A stretch of 64,000 nucleotides of DNA, from NCBI GenBank assembly GCA_050018455.1, contig JBEKAA010000003.1, forward strand, positions 76,519-140,518, given 5' to 3'. The notes under the pieces were generated by a model, which was not told where the DNA came from, did not search any database, and saw only the letters and a list, made by a program, of their open reading frames with translations. Shown here piece by piece: positions 16,528 to 25,508 of this stretch. The translations under genes and the position numbers were made by a program. Within the stretch, counting starts at the first letter, position 1. The number at the start of each line of letters is the position of its first letter. Source of the DNA: RBG-13-68-16 sp050018455. Lineage in GTDB: Bacteria; Acidobacteriota; Thermoanaerobaculia; Thermoanaerobaculales; Thermoanaerobaculaceae.

Positions 16528-17945
16528 TGGCATCGACTCCGACCGTTGCCGACATCGGCAGCGATTACAACCGTCGCTACGGGTTCCACGACCCCGAAGA
16601 GTACTTCATGCGCACGCCAAAGGGACTCTCCCACGAAGTCGTCGAGGCGATCTCGCTTCTGAAGAAGGAGCCCGAGTGGATGCGCGAGTTCCGCCACAAG
16701 GCGCTCGACACCTTCTTCGCCAAGCCGATGCCGACTTGGGGCGACACTGCGATGCTGTCGGAGATCGACTTCGAACAGATCACGTACTACGTGCGCGCCA
16801 CCGAGAAGCAGGAGAAGAGCTGGGATGAGGTCCCCGAGAACGTCAAGCGCACGTTCGACCGCCTCGGCATTCCGGAGGCCGAGCGCAAGTTCCTCGCCGG
16901 TGTGTCGGCGCAGTACGAGTCGGAGGTCGTCTACCACTCGGTGAAGGAGGAGCTCACCAAGCAGGGGGTGATTTTCCTCGACATGGACTCCGGGCTGCGC
17001 GAGCACGAAAATCTGGTGCGGGCGCACTTCGCGACCGTGATCCCCGCCGCCGACAACAAGTTCTCGGCCCTCAACAGCGCCGTGTGGTCGGGTGGCTCGT
17101 TCATCTATGTGCCGAAGAACGCCGAGGTTGCGATCCCCCTGCAGGCGTACTTCCGCATCAATGCCGAGCGCATGGGCCAGTTCGAGAGAACGCTGATCAT
17201 CGCGGACGAGGGCTCCAAGGTCCACTACATCGAGGGGTGCACCGCACCCGTGTACTCCACCAATTCGCTGCACTCCGCGGTCGTCGAGCTGATCGCCATG
17301 AAGGGCGCCCGCATCCGCTACACGACGATCCAGAACTGGTCCAACAACATCTACAACCTGGTCACCAAGCGCGCCGTCGCGCATGAGGACGCGGTCGTCG
17401 AGTGGGTGGACGGCAACATCGGCTCCAAGCTCACAATGAAGTACCCGGCCGTGATCCTCAAGGGCGAGCGCGCCCATGGCGAGGTGCTCTCGATCGCCTT
17501 CGCCGGTCCCGGGCAACACCAGGACGCCGGCGCGAAGATGACGCACCTGGCGCCCAACACGACCTCCAAGATCACCTCGAAGTCGATCTCCAAGGGGACC
17601 GGACGCTCCTCGTACCGCGGCCTCGTCAAGATCCGCAAAGGGGCCCATGGCTGCAAGACGTCGGTCCAGTGCGACGCGCTCCTGATCGGGGACGCCGCCC
17701 GCACCGACACCTACCCGACGATGGAGATCGCTGAGGACCAGGTTCGCGTCGAGCACGAGGCGCGCGTCTCCAAGATCGGGGACGAGCAGCTCTTCTACCT
17801 GCGCTCGCGCGGAATCAGGGACGACCAGGCGCGCCTCATGATCGTCAACGGCTTTATTGAGCCGTTCGTGAAGGAGCTCCCGATGGAGTACGCCGTGGAG
17901 CTGAACCGCCTCATCGAGCTGGAAATGGAGGGCTCCGTTGGCTAG
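16527..17945 (+). CDS. sufB: Fe-S cluster scaffold protein SufB
   Basis: The 472-aa product is the main SufBCD scaffold subunit on which clusters are built. Typical stretches are YGFHDPEEYFMRTPKGLS, the beta-helix core (VHYIEGCTAPVYSTNSLHSA), and the C-terminal SKSISKGTGRSSYRGLV, QCDALLIGDAARTDTYP and HEARVSKIGDEQLFYLRSRG. ATG 16527 has an excellent GGAGGTG upstream; an open frame continues 5' but belongs to another gene's shadow. Length is normal. Confidence 0.97.
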   Translation: MASTPTVADIGSDYNRRYGFHDPEEYFMRTPKGLSHEVVEAISLLKKEPEWMREFRHKALDTFFAKPMPTWGDTAMLSEIDFEQITYYVRATEKQEKSWDEVPENVKRTFDRLGIPEAERKFLAGVSAQYESEVVYHSVKEELTKQGVIFLDMDSGLREHENLVRAHFATVIPAADNKFSALNSAVWSGGSFIYVPKNAEVAIPLQAYFRINAERMGQFERTLIIADEGSKVHYIEGCTAPVYSTNSLHSAVVELIAMKGARIRYTTIQNWSNNIYNLVTKRAVAHEDAVVEWVDGNIGSKLTMKYPAVILKGERAHGEVLSIAFAGPGQHQDAGAKMTHLAPNTTSKITSKSISKGTGRSSYRGLVKIRKGAHGCKTSVQCDALLIGDAARTDTYPTMEIAEDQVRVEHEARVSKIGDEQLFYLRSRGIRDDQARLMIVNGFIEPFVKELPMEYAVELNRLIELEMEGSVG

Positions 17946-19212
17946 CCGCCCGGTCGTCGATGCCCCCCCCGCCCTCGCCCTTGACCACATCGAAGAGCTC
18001 TCGAGGGTCGCGGGCGAAGACGGCACGCTTCTCGCGATCCGCAACGAGGCGAGGGCACGTCTCGTCCCGCTCGCGCTGCCCGACCGCGCCCGCCACCTCT
18101 GGCGGTACACCAACCCCGCCCGTTTCCTCCCCGAGAGCGATCCGACTGCGCTGAAACCTTTCGACGTCGGCCCGACCTGGCGGCTCGACGAGCCGCTTTC
18201 GGTCGCGGCCCTGCTCGCGGGCGGGGCGCTCCGCGTGGTCGAGGTTGACGCGAAGGCGCGCGAAGCAGGCGTCGTTGTCGAGGATCTGCACCGCACCCCG
18301 GCCGCCGATCTCCTGGACACGGCCGTGCCGGCGAGCCACGGTTTTCTCGAGGCGATCAACACGGCGGCGTGGCGCGGCGGCGTGCTGGTGAAGGTTCCGG
18401 CGGGAGTTTCGCTCGAGCACCCGATCCGCCTCCGCTTGGTGGCGGGGGGGCTCTCCCTCCCCCGCGTGCTGGTGGTGGCGGGGGAAGGCAGCTCGTTCGA
18501 GGTCATCGAAGGGCACGTCGGCGGCGACCGCGGCGCGGGGAAGGTCATCGGCGTCTCCGAGATCCTCGTCGGCGAGGGAGCGAACGTACGCTACGGCTTG
18601 GTTCAGCGCTGGGAGCCCGGCGTCGTCGGGCACCTTACGGCGAGAGCCCGCGTCCTTGCAGGGGCGCGCTTCCAGATGTCTCTCGCCTCGTTCGGCGGCA
18701 CCGCGTTCAAGGCGGACGTGGGGGCTTTCCTCGCCGGCGAAGGCGCCGAGGTCGAGACGTACGGCGTGGCGATGGGCGGTGACTCCCAGCACTTCGACCA
18801 CCACACGGAGCATATCCACGAAAGCCCCAAGACGCACTCGAACCTGGACTTCAAAGTGGCCCTTACGGGTTCGGCGCGCTCCGCGTACACCGGCATGATC
18901 CGCATTGCCCCGGGCGCGGCCGGAGCCGAGGCGTACCAGGAGAACCGCAACCTTCTGCTCTCCGAGAACGCGCGCGCCGAGTCGATCCCGGAGCTGGAGA
19001 TCCTTACCGACGACGTGCGCTGCTCGCACGGCGCCACCGTCTCGCCGCTCGACCCCGAGCAGCTCTTCTACCTCAAGAGCCGAGGCCTCCCGCACCTGCA
19101 GGCGATGCGGGTGATCGTCTACGGGTTCCTCGACCAGACGCTGGCCCGCCTGCCGCAGACGACCCGCGACCGAATCGCCGCCCTCGTGGCGGCACGCCTG
19201 CACACGGACTGA
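17938..19212 (+). CDS. sufD: Fe-S cluster assembly protein SufD
   Basis: This 424-aa paralogue of SufB completes the SufBC2D complex. The C-terminal half carries the SufB/D signature GGDSQHFDHHTEHIHE, HSNLDFKVALTGSARSAYTG, NRNLLLSENARAESIPELEI and LFYLKSRGLP. TTG 17938 is the likely start, placed inside the sufB 3' end with GGAGGG six bases upstream; no ATG gives a better frame. Overlap suggests translational coupling. Confidence 0.95.
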   Translation: MASRPVVDAPPALALDHIEELSRVAGEDGTLLAIRNEARARLVPLALPDRARHLWRYTNPARFLPESDPTALKPFDVGPTWRLDEPLSVAALLAGGALRVVEVDAKAREAGVVVEDLHRTPAADLLDTAVPASHGFLEAINTAAWRGGVLVKVPAGVSLEHPIRLRLVAGGLSLPRVLVVAGEGSSFEVIEGHVGGDRGAGKVIGVSEILVGEGANVRYGLVQRWEPGVVGHLTARARVLAGARFQMSLASFGGTAFKADVGAFLAGEGAEVETYGVAMGGDSQHFDHHTEHIHESPKTHSNLDFKVALTGSARSAYTGMIRIAPGAAGAEAYQENRNLLLSENARAESIPELEILTDDVRCSHGATVSPLDPEQLFYLKSRGLPHLQAMRVIVYGFLDQTLARLPQTTRDRIAALVAARLHTD

Positions 19213-19215
19213 GCT

Positions 19216-20469
19216 ATGACTCCGGTCGCTCTCCCCGCCGTCGGTTTCGACCCCCGCGCGTTGCGGACGCGCTTCCCGATCCTCGAGCGCAAAGTGCACG
19301 GCCACCGTCTCATCTATCTCGACAACGCCGCGACGACTCAGAAGCCCGTCGCTGTTCTCGACGCAATCCGGTCGTACTACTCCACCTCCAACGCCAACGT
19401 CCACCGCGGCGTGCACACCCTCGCCGAGGAGGCCACGAGTCTTTACGAGGCGTGCCGGTCGCGGGTCGCCCGCTTCGTGAACGCGCCGGACCCGCGCGGC
19501 GTCGTGATCGTGCGCAACGCGACCGAGGCGATCAACCTGGTCGCCCGCTCGTGGGGCGCGACGCTCTCGGCTGGCGACGAGGTGCTGCTGTCGGAGATGG
19601 AGCACCACTCCAACCTGGTGCCGTGGATCATGCTGGCGCGCGAGCGCCGCGTCGTGCTGCGCCACGTCCCGATCACCGCCGACGGCCGGCTCGACATGGC
19701 CGCGTTCGCCACGCTGCTGTCGCGGCGCACGCGGATTGTGGCACTCACGGCGATGTCTAACGTCCTGGGCACGATCAACCCGATGGACGAGATCGCCGAG
19801 GCGGCCCACGGCGTGGGCGCCGTGCTGGTCGTCGACGGAGCGCAGGCAGTACCCCACATGAGTGTGGACTTCCAGGCGCTGGGCGCCGACTTCCTCGCGT
19901 TCTCCGCCCACAAGATGTACGGCCCGACCGGGGTGGGCTTCCTGGTCGCGAAGCCCGAGCTGCTGGAGCGCATGGAGCCGGTCGCCGGCGGCGGCGAGAT
20001 GATCCGGGAGGTCCGCCTCGACTGGGCCTCGTGGAACGACATCCCGCACAAGTTCGAGGCAGGCACGCCCAACATCGCCGACGCCGCAGCGTTTCCCGCC
20101 GCTCTCGACATGCTCGAGGAGCTCGGGATGGCCGCTGTCCGTTCCCACGAGCGCGACCTGGTCGGCTACGCACTCGATCGGCTGCTCGGCCTCGGTTGGC
20201 TGACGATCCACGGCCCGCTCGACCCCGACAGGCGCGGCGGCCTGGTTTCGTTCGTCGACCCGGAGATCCACCCTCACGACCTCGCCCAGGTGCTCGACAC
20301 CGTCGGGATCGCGGTCCGGGCCGGGCACCACTGCGCGCAGCCGCTGATGCGCCGCCTCGACGTCGCGGCAACGGCGCGCGCGTCGTTCGGCCTCTACAAT
20401 GACCGGGACGACGTGGACGCACTCGTTGACGGTTTGATCGCTGCTCGCAAGTACTTCGGGGTGGCGTGA
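19216..20469 (+). CDS. sufS: Cysteine desulfurase SufS (group II)
   Basis: The 417-aa PLP enzyme removes sulfur from cysteine for cluster assembly. Evidence: YLDNAATTQKPVAVLDAI at the N-terminus, EMEHHSNLVPW, the PLP lysine in FSAHKMYGPTGVGFLVAK, and the catalytic cysteine in RAGHHCAQPLMRRLDV. It would pass persulfide to SufU encoded downstream. It starts 3 bp after sufD. Confidence 0.97.
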   Translation: MTPVALPAVGFDPRALRTRFPILERKVHGHRLIYLDNAATTQKPVAVLDAIRSYYSTSNANVHRGVHTLAEEATSLYEACRSRVARFVNAPDPRGVVIVRNATEAINLVARSWGATLSAGDEVLLSEMEHHSNLVPWIMLARERRVVLRHVPITADGRLDMAAFATLLSRRTRIVALTAMSNVLGTINPMDEIAEAAHGVGAVLVVDGAQAVPHMSVDFQALGADFLAFSAHKMYGPTGVGFLVAKPELLERMEPVAGGGEMIREVRLDWASWNDIPHKFEAGTPNIADAAAFPAALDMLEELGMAAVRSHERDLVGYALDRLLGLGWLTIHGPLDPDRRGGLVSFVDPEIHPHDLAQVLDTVGIAVRAGHHCAQPLMRRLDVAATARASFGLYNDRDDVDALVDGLIAARKYFGVA

Positions 20470-20477
20470 CGTGGAAC

Positions 20478-20582
20478 GGAAAAGGGTAAAGGTCAAAGGT
20501 CAAACGAACGACGAGAATCAAGAATGACGACGGAAATCGTGGATTTGTCTTCCCTTTTCCCTTTTCCCTTTTCCCTTTACCC
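20478..20582. repeat. Inverted tandem-heptamer element, family B copy 1
   Basis: The left arm (20478-20504) has AAAGGTC-type units. The right arm (20550-20582) is a run of CCCTTTT heptamers (four units ending CCCTTTACCCT). The spacer is about 45 bp. It lies inside the SUF operon between sufS and sufU, which are separated by 154 bp here while the other suf genes abut. Confidence 0.8.
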
Positions 20583-20623
20583 TGCAGGAAGGCACCTCAC
20601 GCTAAGGGAGGCTTGGCGGCCCA

Positions 20624-21115
20624 ATGGTTGACCGTCCCGAAGTCGCGCTCGACGAGCTCTACCGCGAGGTCGTGATGGACCACCACCGCCACCCCCGCGG
20701 CCGGGCGCCGCTCGCCCGCGTCGACACCCGTGCCCACGGCTTCAACCCGGTTTGCGGCGACGACGTGCTGCTCTCGGTCGCCCTCGACGGCGAGCGCATC
20801 GCCGGGGTTCAGGTGGAGGGCGGCGGGTGCGCGATCTGCACCGCATCGGGGTCGATCATGGCCGAGATGCTCCCCGGCCGCACCATTCCCGAAGCCGAAG
20901 CGACGTCCGAGGCGTTCCGCGGGGTCATGCACGGCACGCAGGCGCCGGCCGGCATCGACCTCGGCGATCTCGAGGCGCTCGAGGGCGTGCGGAAGTTCGC
21001 CGTGCGCGTGAAGTGCGCGATGCTCCCCTGGGTCACGCTGGCCGACGCCCTCCGGGCCTGGCGCACCGGCACCGCCGAGACGACCAGCACCACGGAGCAG
21101 GAGGTGGGGTCATGA
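20624..21115 (+). CDS. sufU: SufU-type sulfur-relay/scaffold protein
   Basis: The 163-aa product is IscU-like. In SUF systems SufU accepts sulfur from SufS with the help of a bound zinc. Ligand motifs are visible: NPVCGDD, GGGCAICTASGSIM and VKCAMLPW, together with the N-terminal LYREVVMDHHRHPRG. The SufU-type insertion between the second and third ligand regions is present. Its TGA overlaps the next ATG. Confidence 0.93.
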   Translation: MVDRPEVALDELYREVVMDHHRHPRGRAPLARVDTRAHGFNPVCGDDVLLSVALDGERIAGVQVEGGGCAICTASGSIMAEMLPGRTIPEAEATSEAFRGVMHGTQAPAGIDLGDLEALEGVRKFAVRVKCAMLPWVTLADALRAWRTGTAETTSTTEQEVGS

Positions 21116-21429
21116 GCGAGCTGACACCCGAAGCGGTGCGCGAAGCGCTCAAACCGATCGTGGACCCGGAGATCTTCATCTCGATCGTCGAGCTCGGCCT
21201 CATCCGCGCCGTCGAGGTGGCGCCCGACGGCAGCAAGGTCAAGGTCACCATGACGCTGACGACGCCGTTCTGCCCCGAGGGGCCGATGATCATCGAGCAG
21301 GTGAAGCAGATCATCGCCGCCCTGCCGGGCGTTGTCGAGTCGGAGGTCGAGCTGCAGTGGAACCCACCGTGGGACCCCCGCACGGAGGCCTCCGATGAGG
21401 TCAAGGCCGAGCTGGGGATCTGGGACTGA
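21112..21429 (+). CDS. sufT: SufT/MIP18-family (DUF59) Fe-S maturation protein
   Basis: The 105-aa protein has the DUF59 fold: ALKPIVDPEIFISIVELGLI, then the signature TLTTPFCPEGPMI with its conserved Cys and the C-terminal VELQWNPPWDP. DUF59 proteins act in Fe-S protein maturation, and SufT is commonly the last suf gene, as here. ATG 21112 overlaps the sufU stop. Confidence 0.92.
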   Translation: MSELTPEAVREALKPIVDPEIFISIVELGLIRAVEVAPDGSKVKVTMTLTTPFCPEGPMIIEQVKQIIAALPGVVESEVELQWNPPWDPRTEASDEVKAELGIWD

Positions 21430-21443
21430 GACCCCGCGCGACA

Positions 21444-21528
21444 AGCTGACAGCTCACAGCTGACAGCTTTCCCCCACCCGCCCCGTCGACAGTTCACAGT
21501 CGACAGTCTTCCCCCACCCCCCACCCAG
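21444..21528. repeat. Two direct heptamer arms with C-rich tracts, family A variant
   Basis: The first arm (21444-21468) uses the unit ACAGCTS, and the second (21485-21508) uses ACAGTYS; both run in the same direction, so this copy lacks an inverted arm. Each arm is followed by a C-rich tract (tttcccccaccc and cttcccccacccc...). It lies between sufT and the frameshifted transglutaminase gene. Confidence 0.75.
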
Positions 21529-21562
21529 CACCAAGACGATCAGACCCCCTACAATCGACGCG

Positions 21563-21826
21563 ATGGGAATGCTTTCGCCGGCAGCGAGGCGAAGACTGAT
21601 CGGTACCGCGATCGTCGTCTTCTGGGTTGCGATGATGGGAGTCCAGGTCCACCGCGAGTTCGGAGGGCGGGGGATCATCGTCCGCCATCCCGCCAGGGTG
21701 GTCCTGCCGCACCCGGGCGAGAGCTGGCTCGGAGTCCTGATCGGCCGGCCAGCGAGTCGGCACCGCGCACCTCGTGACCCAACCGGAGGATCGCGGCGGG
21801 CTCGCCGGTTTCATGCAGCGCCTTGA
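21563..21826 (+). pseudogene. N-terminal piece of the transglutaminase-like gene, separated by a frameshift
   Basis: ATG 21563 begins a signal anchor (about residues 13-26, GTAIVVFWVAMMGVQVH) followed by VRHPARVVLPHPGESWLGVLIG. After about 21745 this frame loses sense and ends at 21826. Frame +1 relative to it continues as GQRVGTAHLVTQPEDRGGL. Skipping one C within atcggccggcc would join them as SWLGVLIG-GQRVGTAH, the usual start of the ectodomain in such proteins. The break may be a true frameshift or a base-call error. Confidence 0.6.
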
Positions 21827-23060
21827 CCTTCACTTGCGCGCCCGGGTGCTCGACGCACCCGTGGAGCTTCGCCTCGCCGGCTCCATGTGGCGCGCGGTCA
21901 CTGCACCCCGGGCGGAGTTCGAGCTCCGCGTCGACTCGGCCGGACACGAAGTGCAAGCTGAGGGGACCGTCGCCGATGGCCGCCTCGACGGGGTCGTTCG
22001 ATCCGCCGGGCAGAACGTCCCGGTCAGCCTTCCGGTCGGGCGACTGCTGGGCGGCAGCGACGATCTGTTCGCCCTGCTCCCCTCCCCGGTGTTCGCCCCG
22101 GGCGAGGAGGCGTCGTTCCCCGGGTTCGACCCGCTGACGCTGCGCCCCGCCACCGCCCGCGCGCGCTGCCTCCGCCTCGAGACGCTCACGCTCGACGGCG
22201 TGCCGGTGGCCACCCGGGTCGTCGAGGTCACGGTCGGCAAGGCGACGATCACGGCGTGGCTCGACGGCGAGGGCGGGGTCGTGCAGGCGGAGGCGCCGTT
22301 CGGGATCACGCTGCGCCGCTTCAGCCGTGCCGATGCGATCGCGACGCGCGTCGAGGCGGAATCGCCCGAGCTGCTCGCGACCTTCCAGGTGATCCCAACG
22401 GGAGTGCGCCCACGCCGCGACGCGAGCCGCATGGTGGTCCGGGTGTCCGGCGTCAGCAATCGCGAGCTGCCCGCCGACGACACGCAAAGAATCGGCGCAG
22501 GCGATGAAGTCGTAGTCTCCGGGTCGCCCGGGCCGCTGGCCGCGCCTCCTACGCCCGACTCGGGCTCCCAGTCCGAGGCGGCACGCTTCCTCGAGTGCGA
22601 CGCCCTCGTGCAGTGCGAAGACCCGAAAATCCGCACGCTCGCGGCCGTCATCGTGCACTCCGAGCGCGATCCCTGGGCGCGCGCGCTGCTGATCGAGGAC
22701 TGGGTCGATCGAAACATCCGGAAGCGGACCGCGCTGTCGCTCCCGTCGGCAGTGGACGTCCTCGCCAGCCGCGAAGGAGAGTGCGGCGAGCTCACAGTGC
22801 TGTTTACGGCGCTCGCGCGCGCCGCCGGCGTGCCGACGCGGATGGCGGCCGGGCTCGTGTGGAGCGAGGATCTGCAGGCATTCGCCTATCACGCGTGGCC
22901 GGAGGTCTTCGTCGGCCGCTGGGTGTGGACCGACCCGACGTTCGGGCAGCCGGTCGCCGACGCAACCCACCTCAAGTTGGCGACGGGTGGCGTCGGCGAC
23001 TGGCAGGGCGTCGCCGTCTTCCTCGGTCGCATCCGGCTCGAGGTGCTGGAGGTTGAATGA
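21774..23060 (+). CDS. Transglutaminase-like domain protein (main part of a frameshifted gene)
   Basis: This frame gives up to 428 aa ending in a transglutaminase/papain-like domain: the catalytic Cys in SREGECGELTVLFTALAR, His in FAYHAWPEVFV and Asp in WVWTDPTFGQPV. The region before it (about residues 1-290) is a beta-rich ectodomain. GTG 21774 is the only marker of a start in this frame and lacks a good ribosome site; the natural start is probably ATG 21563 in another frame, which supplies the membrane anchor. The 3' end overlaps the ABC ATPase ATG by 4 bp, indicating an operon with the exporter. Confidence 0.75.
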   Translation: MTQPEDRGGLAGFMQRLDLHLRARVLDAPVELRLAGSMWRAVTAPRAEFELRVDSAGHEVQAEGTVADGRLDGVVRSAGQNVPVSLPVGRLLGGSDDLFALLPSPVFAPGEEASFPGFDPLTLRPATARARCLRLETLTLDGVPVATRVVEVTVGKATITAWLDGEGGVVQAEAPFGITLRRFSRADAIATRVEAESPELLATFQVIPTGVRPRRDASRMVVRVSGVSNRELPADDTQRIGAGDEVVVSGSPGPLAAPPTPDSGSQSEAARFLECDALVQCEDPKIRTLAAVIVHSERDPWARALLIEDWVDRNIRKRTALSLPSAVDVLASREGECGELTVLFTALARAAGVPTRMAAGLVWSEDLQAFAYHAWPEVFVGRWVWTDPTFGQPVADATHLKLATGGVGDWQGVAVFLGRIRLEVLEVE

Positions 23061-23782
23061 TCCGGACCGACCGCCTCCGGAAGGTGTTTGGCGCCACGAC
23101 CGCGGTGGAGGACCTCACCCTGGACGTTCGAGAGGGGGAGTTCTTCTGCTTCCTGGGGCCCAACGGCGCCGGCAAGACGACCACCATCAAGCTCCTCACC
23201 GGATTGCTGCGACCCACCGGCGGGCGCGCTCTGATCGGCGGTTTCGACATCGTCACCCGGCCGGTCGAGGCGAAGCGCCTCCTCGGTTACATCCCCGACC
23301 AACCCTTCCTGTACGAAAAACTGACGGCCCGCGAGTTCTTGCGGTTCGTCGCCGGGCTCTACGAGATGGACGGAGCCGACCTTCCCCGCCGCATCGGGGA
23401 CCTCCTCGGCGCGTTCGATGTCGCCGCGGTGGCCGATCAACTCATCGCGGATCTGAGCCACGGCACTCGCCAGAAGATCGCGTTCGCAGCCACGTTCCTC
23501 CACCAGCCCAGGGTCGTGGTCGTCGACGAGCCCTGGGTGGGGCTCGACCCGAGGAGCATCCGGAACGTCAAAACCTACCTGCGCGAGCGCACCCGCGAGG
23601 GCGTGACCGTGTTCATGTCCACCCACACCCTCTCGATCGCCGAGGAGGTCGCCAACCGCATCGGCATCATCCACAACGGCCACTTGCTCGCCCTCGGCTC
23701 GGTCGGGGAAATCAAGGCCTTGGCAACCCAACCCGGTACCCTCGAGGACATCTTCCTCGAGCTCACCCGCGAGGGGGCGTGA
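23057..23782 (+). CDS. ABC transporter ATP-binding protein
   Basis: This 241-aa ATPase resembles CcmA/YhaQ-type ABC-2 exporters. Walker A is GPNGAGKTTTIKLLTG, Walker B VVVVDEPWVGLDPRS and the switch His lies in FMSTHTLSIAEE. The signature is the degenerate LSHGTRQK rather than LSGGQ, as in some exporters with multi-gene partners. Its TGA overlaps the GTG of the next gene, whose product is the likely permease. Confidence 0.92.
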   Translation: MIRTDRLRKVFGATTAVEDLTLDVREGEFFCFLGPNGAGKTTTIKLLTGLLRPTGGRALIGGFDIVTRPVEAKRLLGYIPDQPFLYEKLTAREFLRFVAGLYEMDGADLPRRIGDLLGAFDVAAVADQLIADLSHGTRQKIAFAATFLHQPRVVVVDEPWVGLDPRSIRNVKTYLRERTREGVTVFMSTHTLSIAEEVANRIGIIHNGHLLALGSVGEIKALATQPGTLEDIFLELTREGA

Positions 23783-25479
23783 GCGCGCTCGCTGCGATCC
23801 TCGGTGCAGACCTCCGCGCCGCGGCTCACACGCTCGCCGCCGTGCGCCGCGAGTCGAAGCTCAAGCTGGCGTTCGTCTCGGCATCGATCGCGCTGCTGTG
23901 GCTCGCCGGGTTCGCGCTCGCGAAGGCGGGCCTCGCGGCACTCGACCGCCTGGGGGTCGGGCTCCTCGGTACCACGGATCTCAGCCTCGTCGAGCTACTC
24001 ATCCCGCGCGTGCTCTCGGTGTTCGCGTTCGTGCTATTCATCCTGCTCGTGTTTTCGAACGCGTTGCTGGCGCACGCGACGCTCTACCGCTCCAGACAGG
24101 CCGCAATGTTGCTGACAACCCCGACCACCTTCCGCACGGTCGTGCTCTCCCGCCTCGCCGGGATCGCGGTCTTCAGCTCCTGGTCGTCGGCCTACCTCGG
24201 CTCCCCGGTCGTGCTGGCCTACGGCCTCGTGCGCCACGCGCCGTGGAGTTTCTACCTCGTCGCCACCGCGCTCTTCGTACCCTTCGTAATCATCCCGGCC
24301 GCGCTCGGCACCCTCCTCACGATGGTCATCGTGCGCGTGGCACCCCGATTGCCGCGGGCCGCGCTGGCGATCGGCGCGATCGTGCTGCTCGCTGCTGCGT
24401 TCGCTTTCTTCCGCGCCCAGGTTCGCGACCCCCAGTTCAGAGAGGTGGTGGAGCTGTCGGCCGCCCTGCGGCTCACGGCGCAGGCGGACAGCCCCTTGTT
24501 GCCGAGCTTCTGGCTCGCCAACGGCATGGTGGCGGGCACGCACGGCGCGCTCGGCGACGCGACGTACGAGTTTCTCTTCCTGTTCGCAAACGCGCTCCTT
24601 CTGGCCTGGCTCACCGGCGAGGCGGCGCAGCGGCTCTTCCACCCCGGCTGGTCCGGACTGGCCGGCGCCGAACGCGCGGTCCGCCGCACCGCTCGCGCGC
24701 CCTGCGACATGCTGGCCCGCCTCTCGCGGCCGATCCCCGGCGCGGCGCGCTGGCTCACGGTCAAGGACGTCCGGCTCTTCGCGCGCGAGCCCGCACAGTG
24801 GTCGCAGTTCCTGATCTTCTTCGGCATGCTGCTGCTCTACGTCGCCGGCATGCGAACCGGCACGCGGGGTACCTCGACCGCGATGTGGCAGAGCCTGGTG
24901 ACCCTTCTGAACTCAGCCGCGAGCCTCCTCGTGCTCGCCACGCTCACGACGCGCTTCGTCTTCCCGCTCGTGAGCCTCGAAGGCCGGCGTTTCTGGGTCC
25001 TCGCACAGGCGCCGCTATCGCGACGCCTGCTGGTCGCGCAGAAGTTCTGGCTCAGCGTCGTTTTCAGCGCCGCGATCACGATCGTGCTGACCGTCGTCTC
25101 CGGCTGGCGGTTGCACCTTCCGCCACTCCCCTTCGCGTACTCGCTCTTCACGGTCGTGACTGCGAGCTTCGCGCTCTCCGGGCTCGCCGTGGGGCTGGGC
25201 AGCCTCTACCCGAACCTCGCCGAGGAGAGCCCGGCACGGATCGTGTCCGGACTCGGCGGGACACTCACGTTCATCCTGAGCGCGGTCTACGTGTTGCTGG
25301 CCGCCGGCGGCGAGACCGTGGTCCTCAACTGGCACCGAATCGGCTCGCGCGCCGGGGAAACCGGAGCCTACCCGTGGGTCGTCGCGGCCGTCGTGGCGGG
25401 TACCCTTGCGGTCGCGGTCTTGACAACGCTGCTGCCGCTCGCGTTGGGCGCCCGAAACCTTGAGAACCTCGAAGTGTGA
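23779..25479 (+). CDS. ABC-2-type exporter membrane subunit
   Basis: The 566-aa protein starts at GTG 23779 (GTGA overlap with the ATPase). About a dozen hydrophobic helices are visible, including LAFVSASIALLWLAGFALAK, VFAFVLFILLVFSNALLA and LTFILSAVYVLLAAGG. A cytoplasmic segment (LTVKDVRLFAREPAQWSQF) lies near residue 330, which is typical of putative ABC exporters. Substrate unknown. The operon with a transglutaminase-like protein suggests an envelope or peptide/protein substrate. Confidence 0.8.
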   Translation: MSALAAILGADLRAAAHTLAAVRRESKLKLAFVSASIALLWLAGFALAKAGLAALDRLGVGLLGTTDLSLVELLIPRVLSVFAFVLFILLVFSNALLAHATLYRSRQAAMLLTTPTTFRTVVLSRLAGIAVFSSWSSAYLGSPVVLAYGLVRHAPWSFYLVATALFVPFVIIPAALGTLLTMVIVRVAPRLPRAALAIGAIVLLAAAFAFFRAQVRDPQFREVVELSAALRLTAQADSPLLPSFWLANGMVAGTHGALGDATYEFLFLFANALLLAWLTGEAAQRLFHPGWSGLAGAERAVRRTARAPCDMLARLSRPIPGAARWLTVKDVRLFAREPAQWSQFLIFFGMLLLYVAGMRTGTRGTSTAMWQSLVTLLNSAASLLVLATLTTRFVFPLVSLEGRRFWVLAQAPLSRRLLVAQKFWLSVVFSAAITIVLTVVSGWRLHLPPLPFAYSLFTVVTASFALSGLAVGLGSLYPNLAEESPARIVSGLGGTLTFILSAVYVLLAAGGETVVLNWHRIGSRAGETGAYPWVVAAVVAGTLAVAVLTTLLPLALGARNLENLEV

Positions 25480-25508
25480 CCCCGGCTGGAGGCCGACCCG
25501 GTGAAGGG

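Noticed and set aside
17911..20496. 861-codon minus-strand frame opposite sufD and sufS
   Set aside because: GC-rich codon bias keeps stops rare on the other strand; the plus strand carries complete, well-known proteins.
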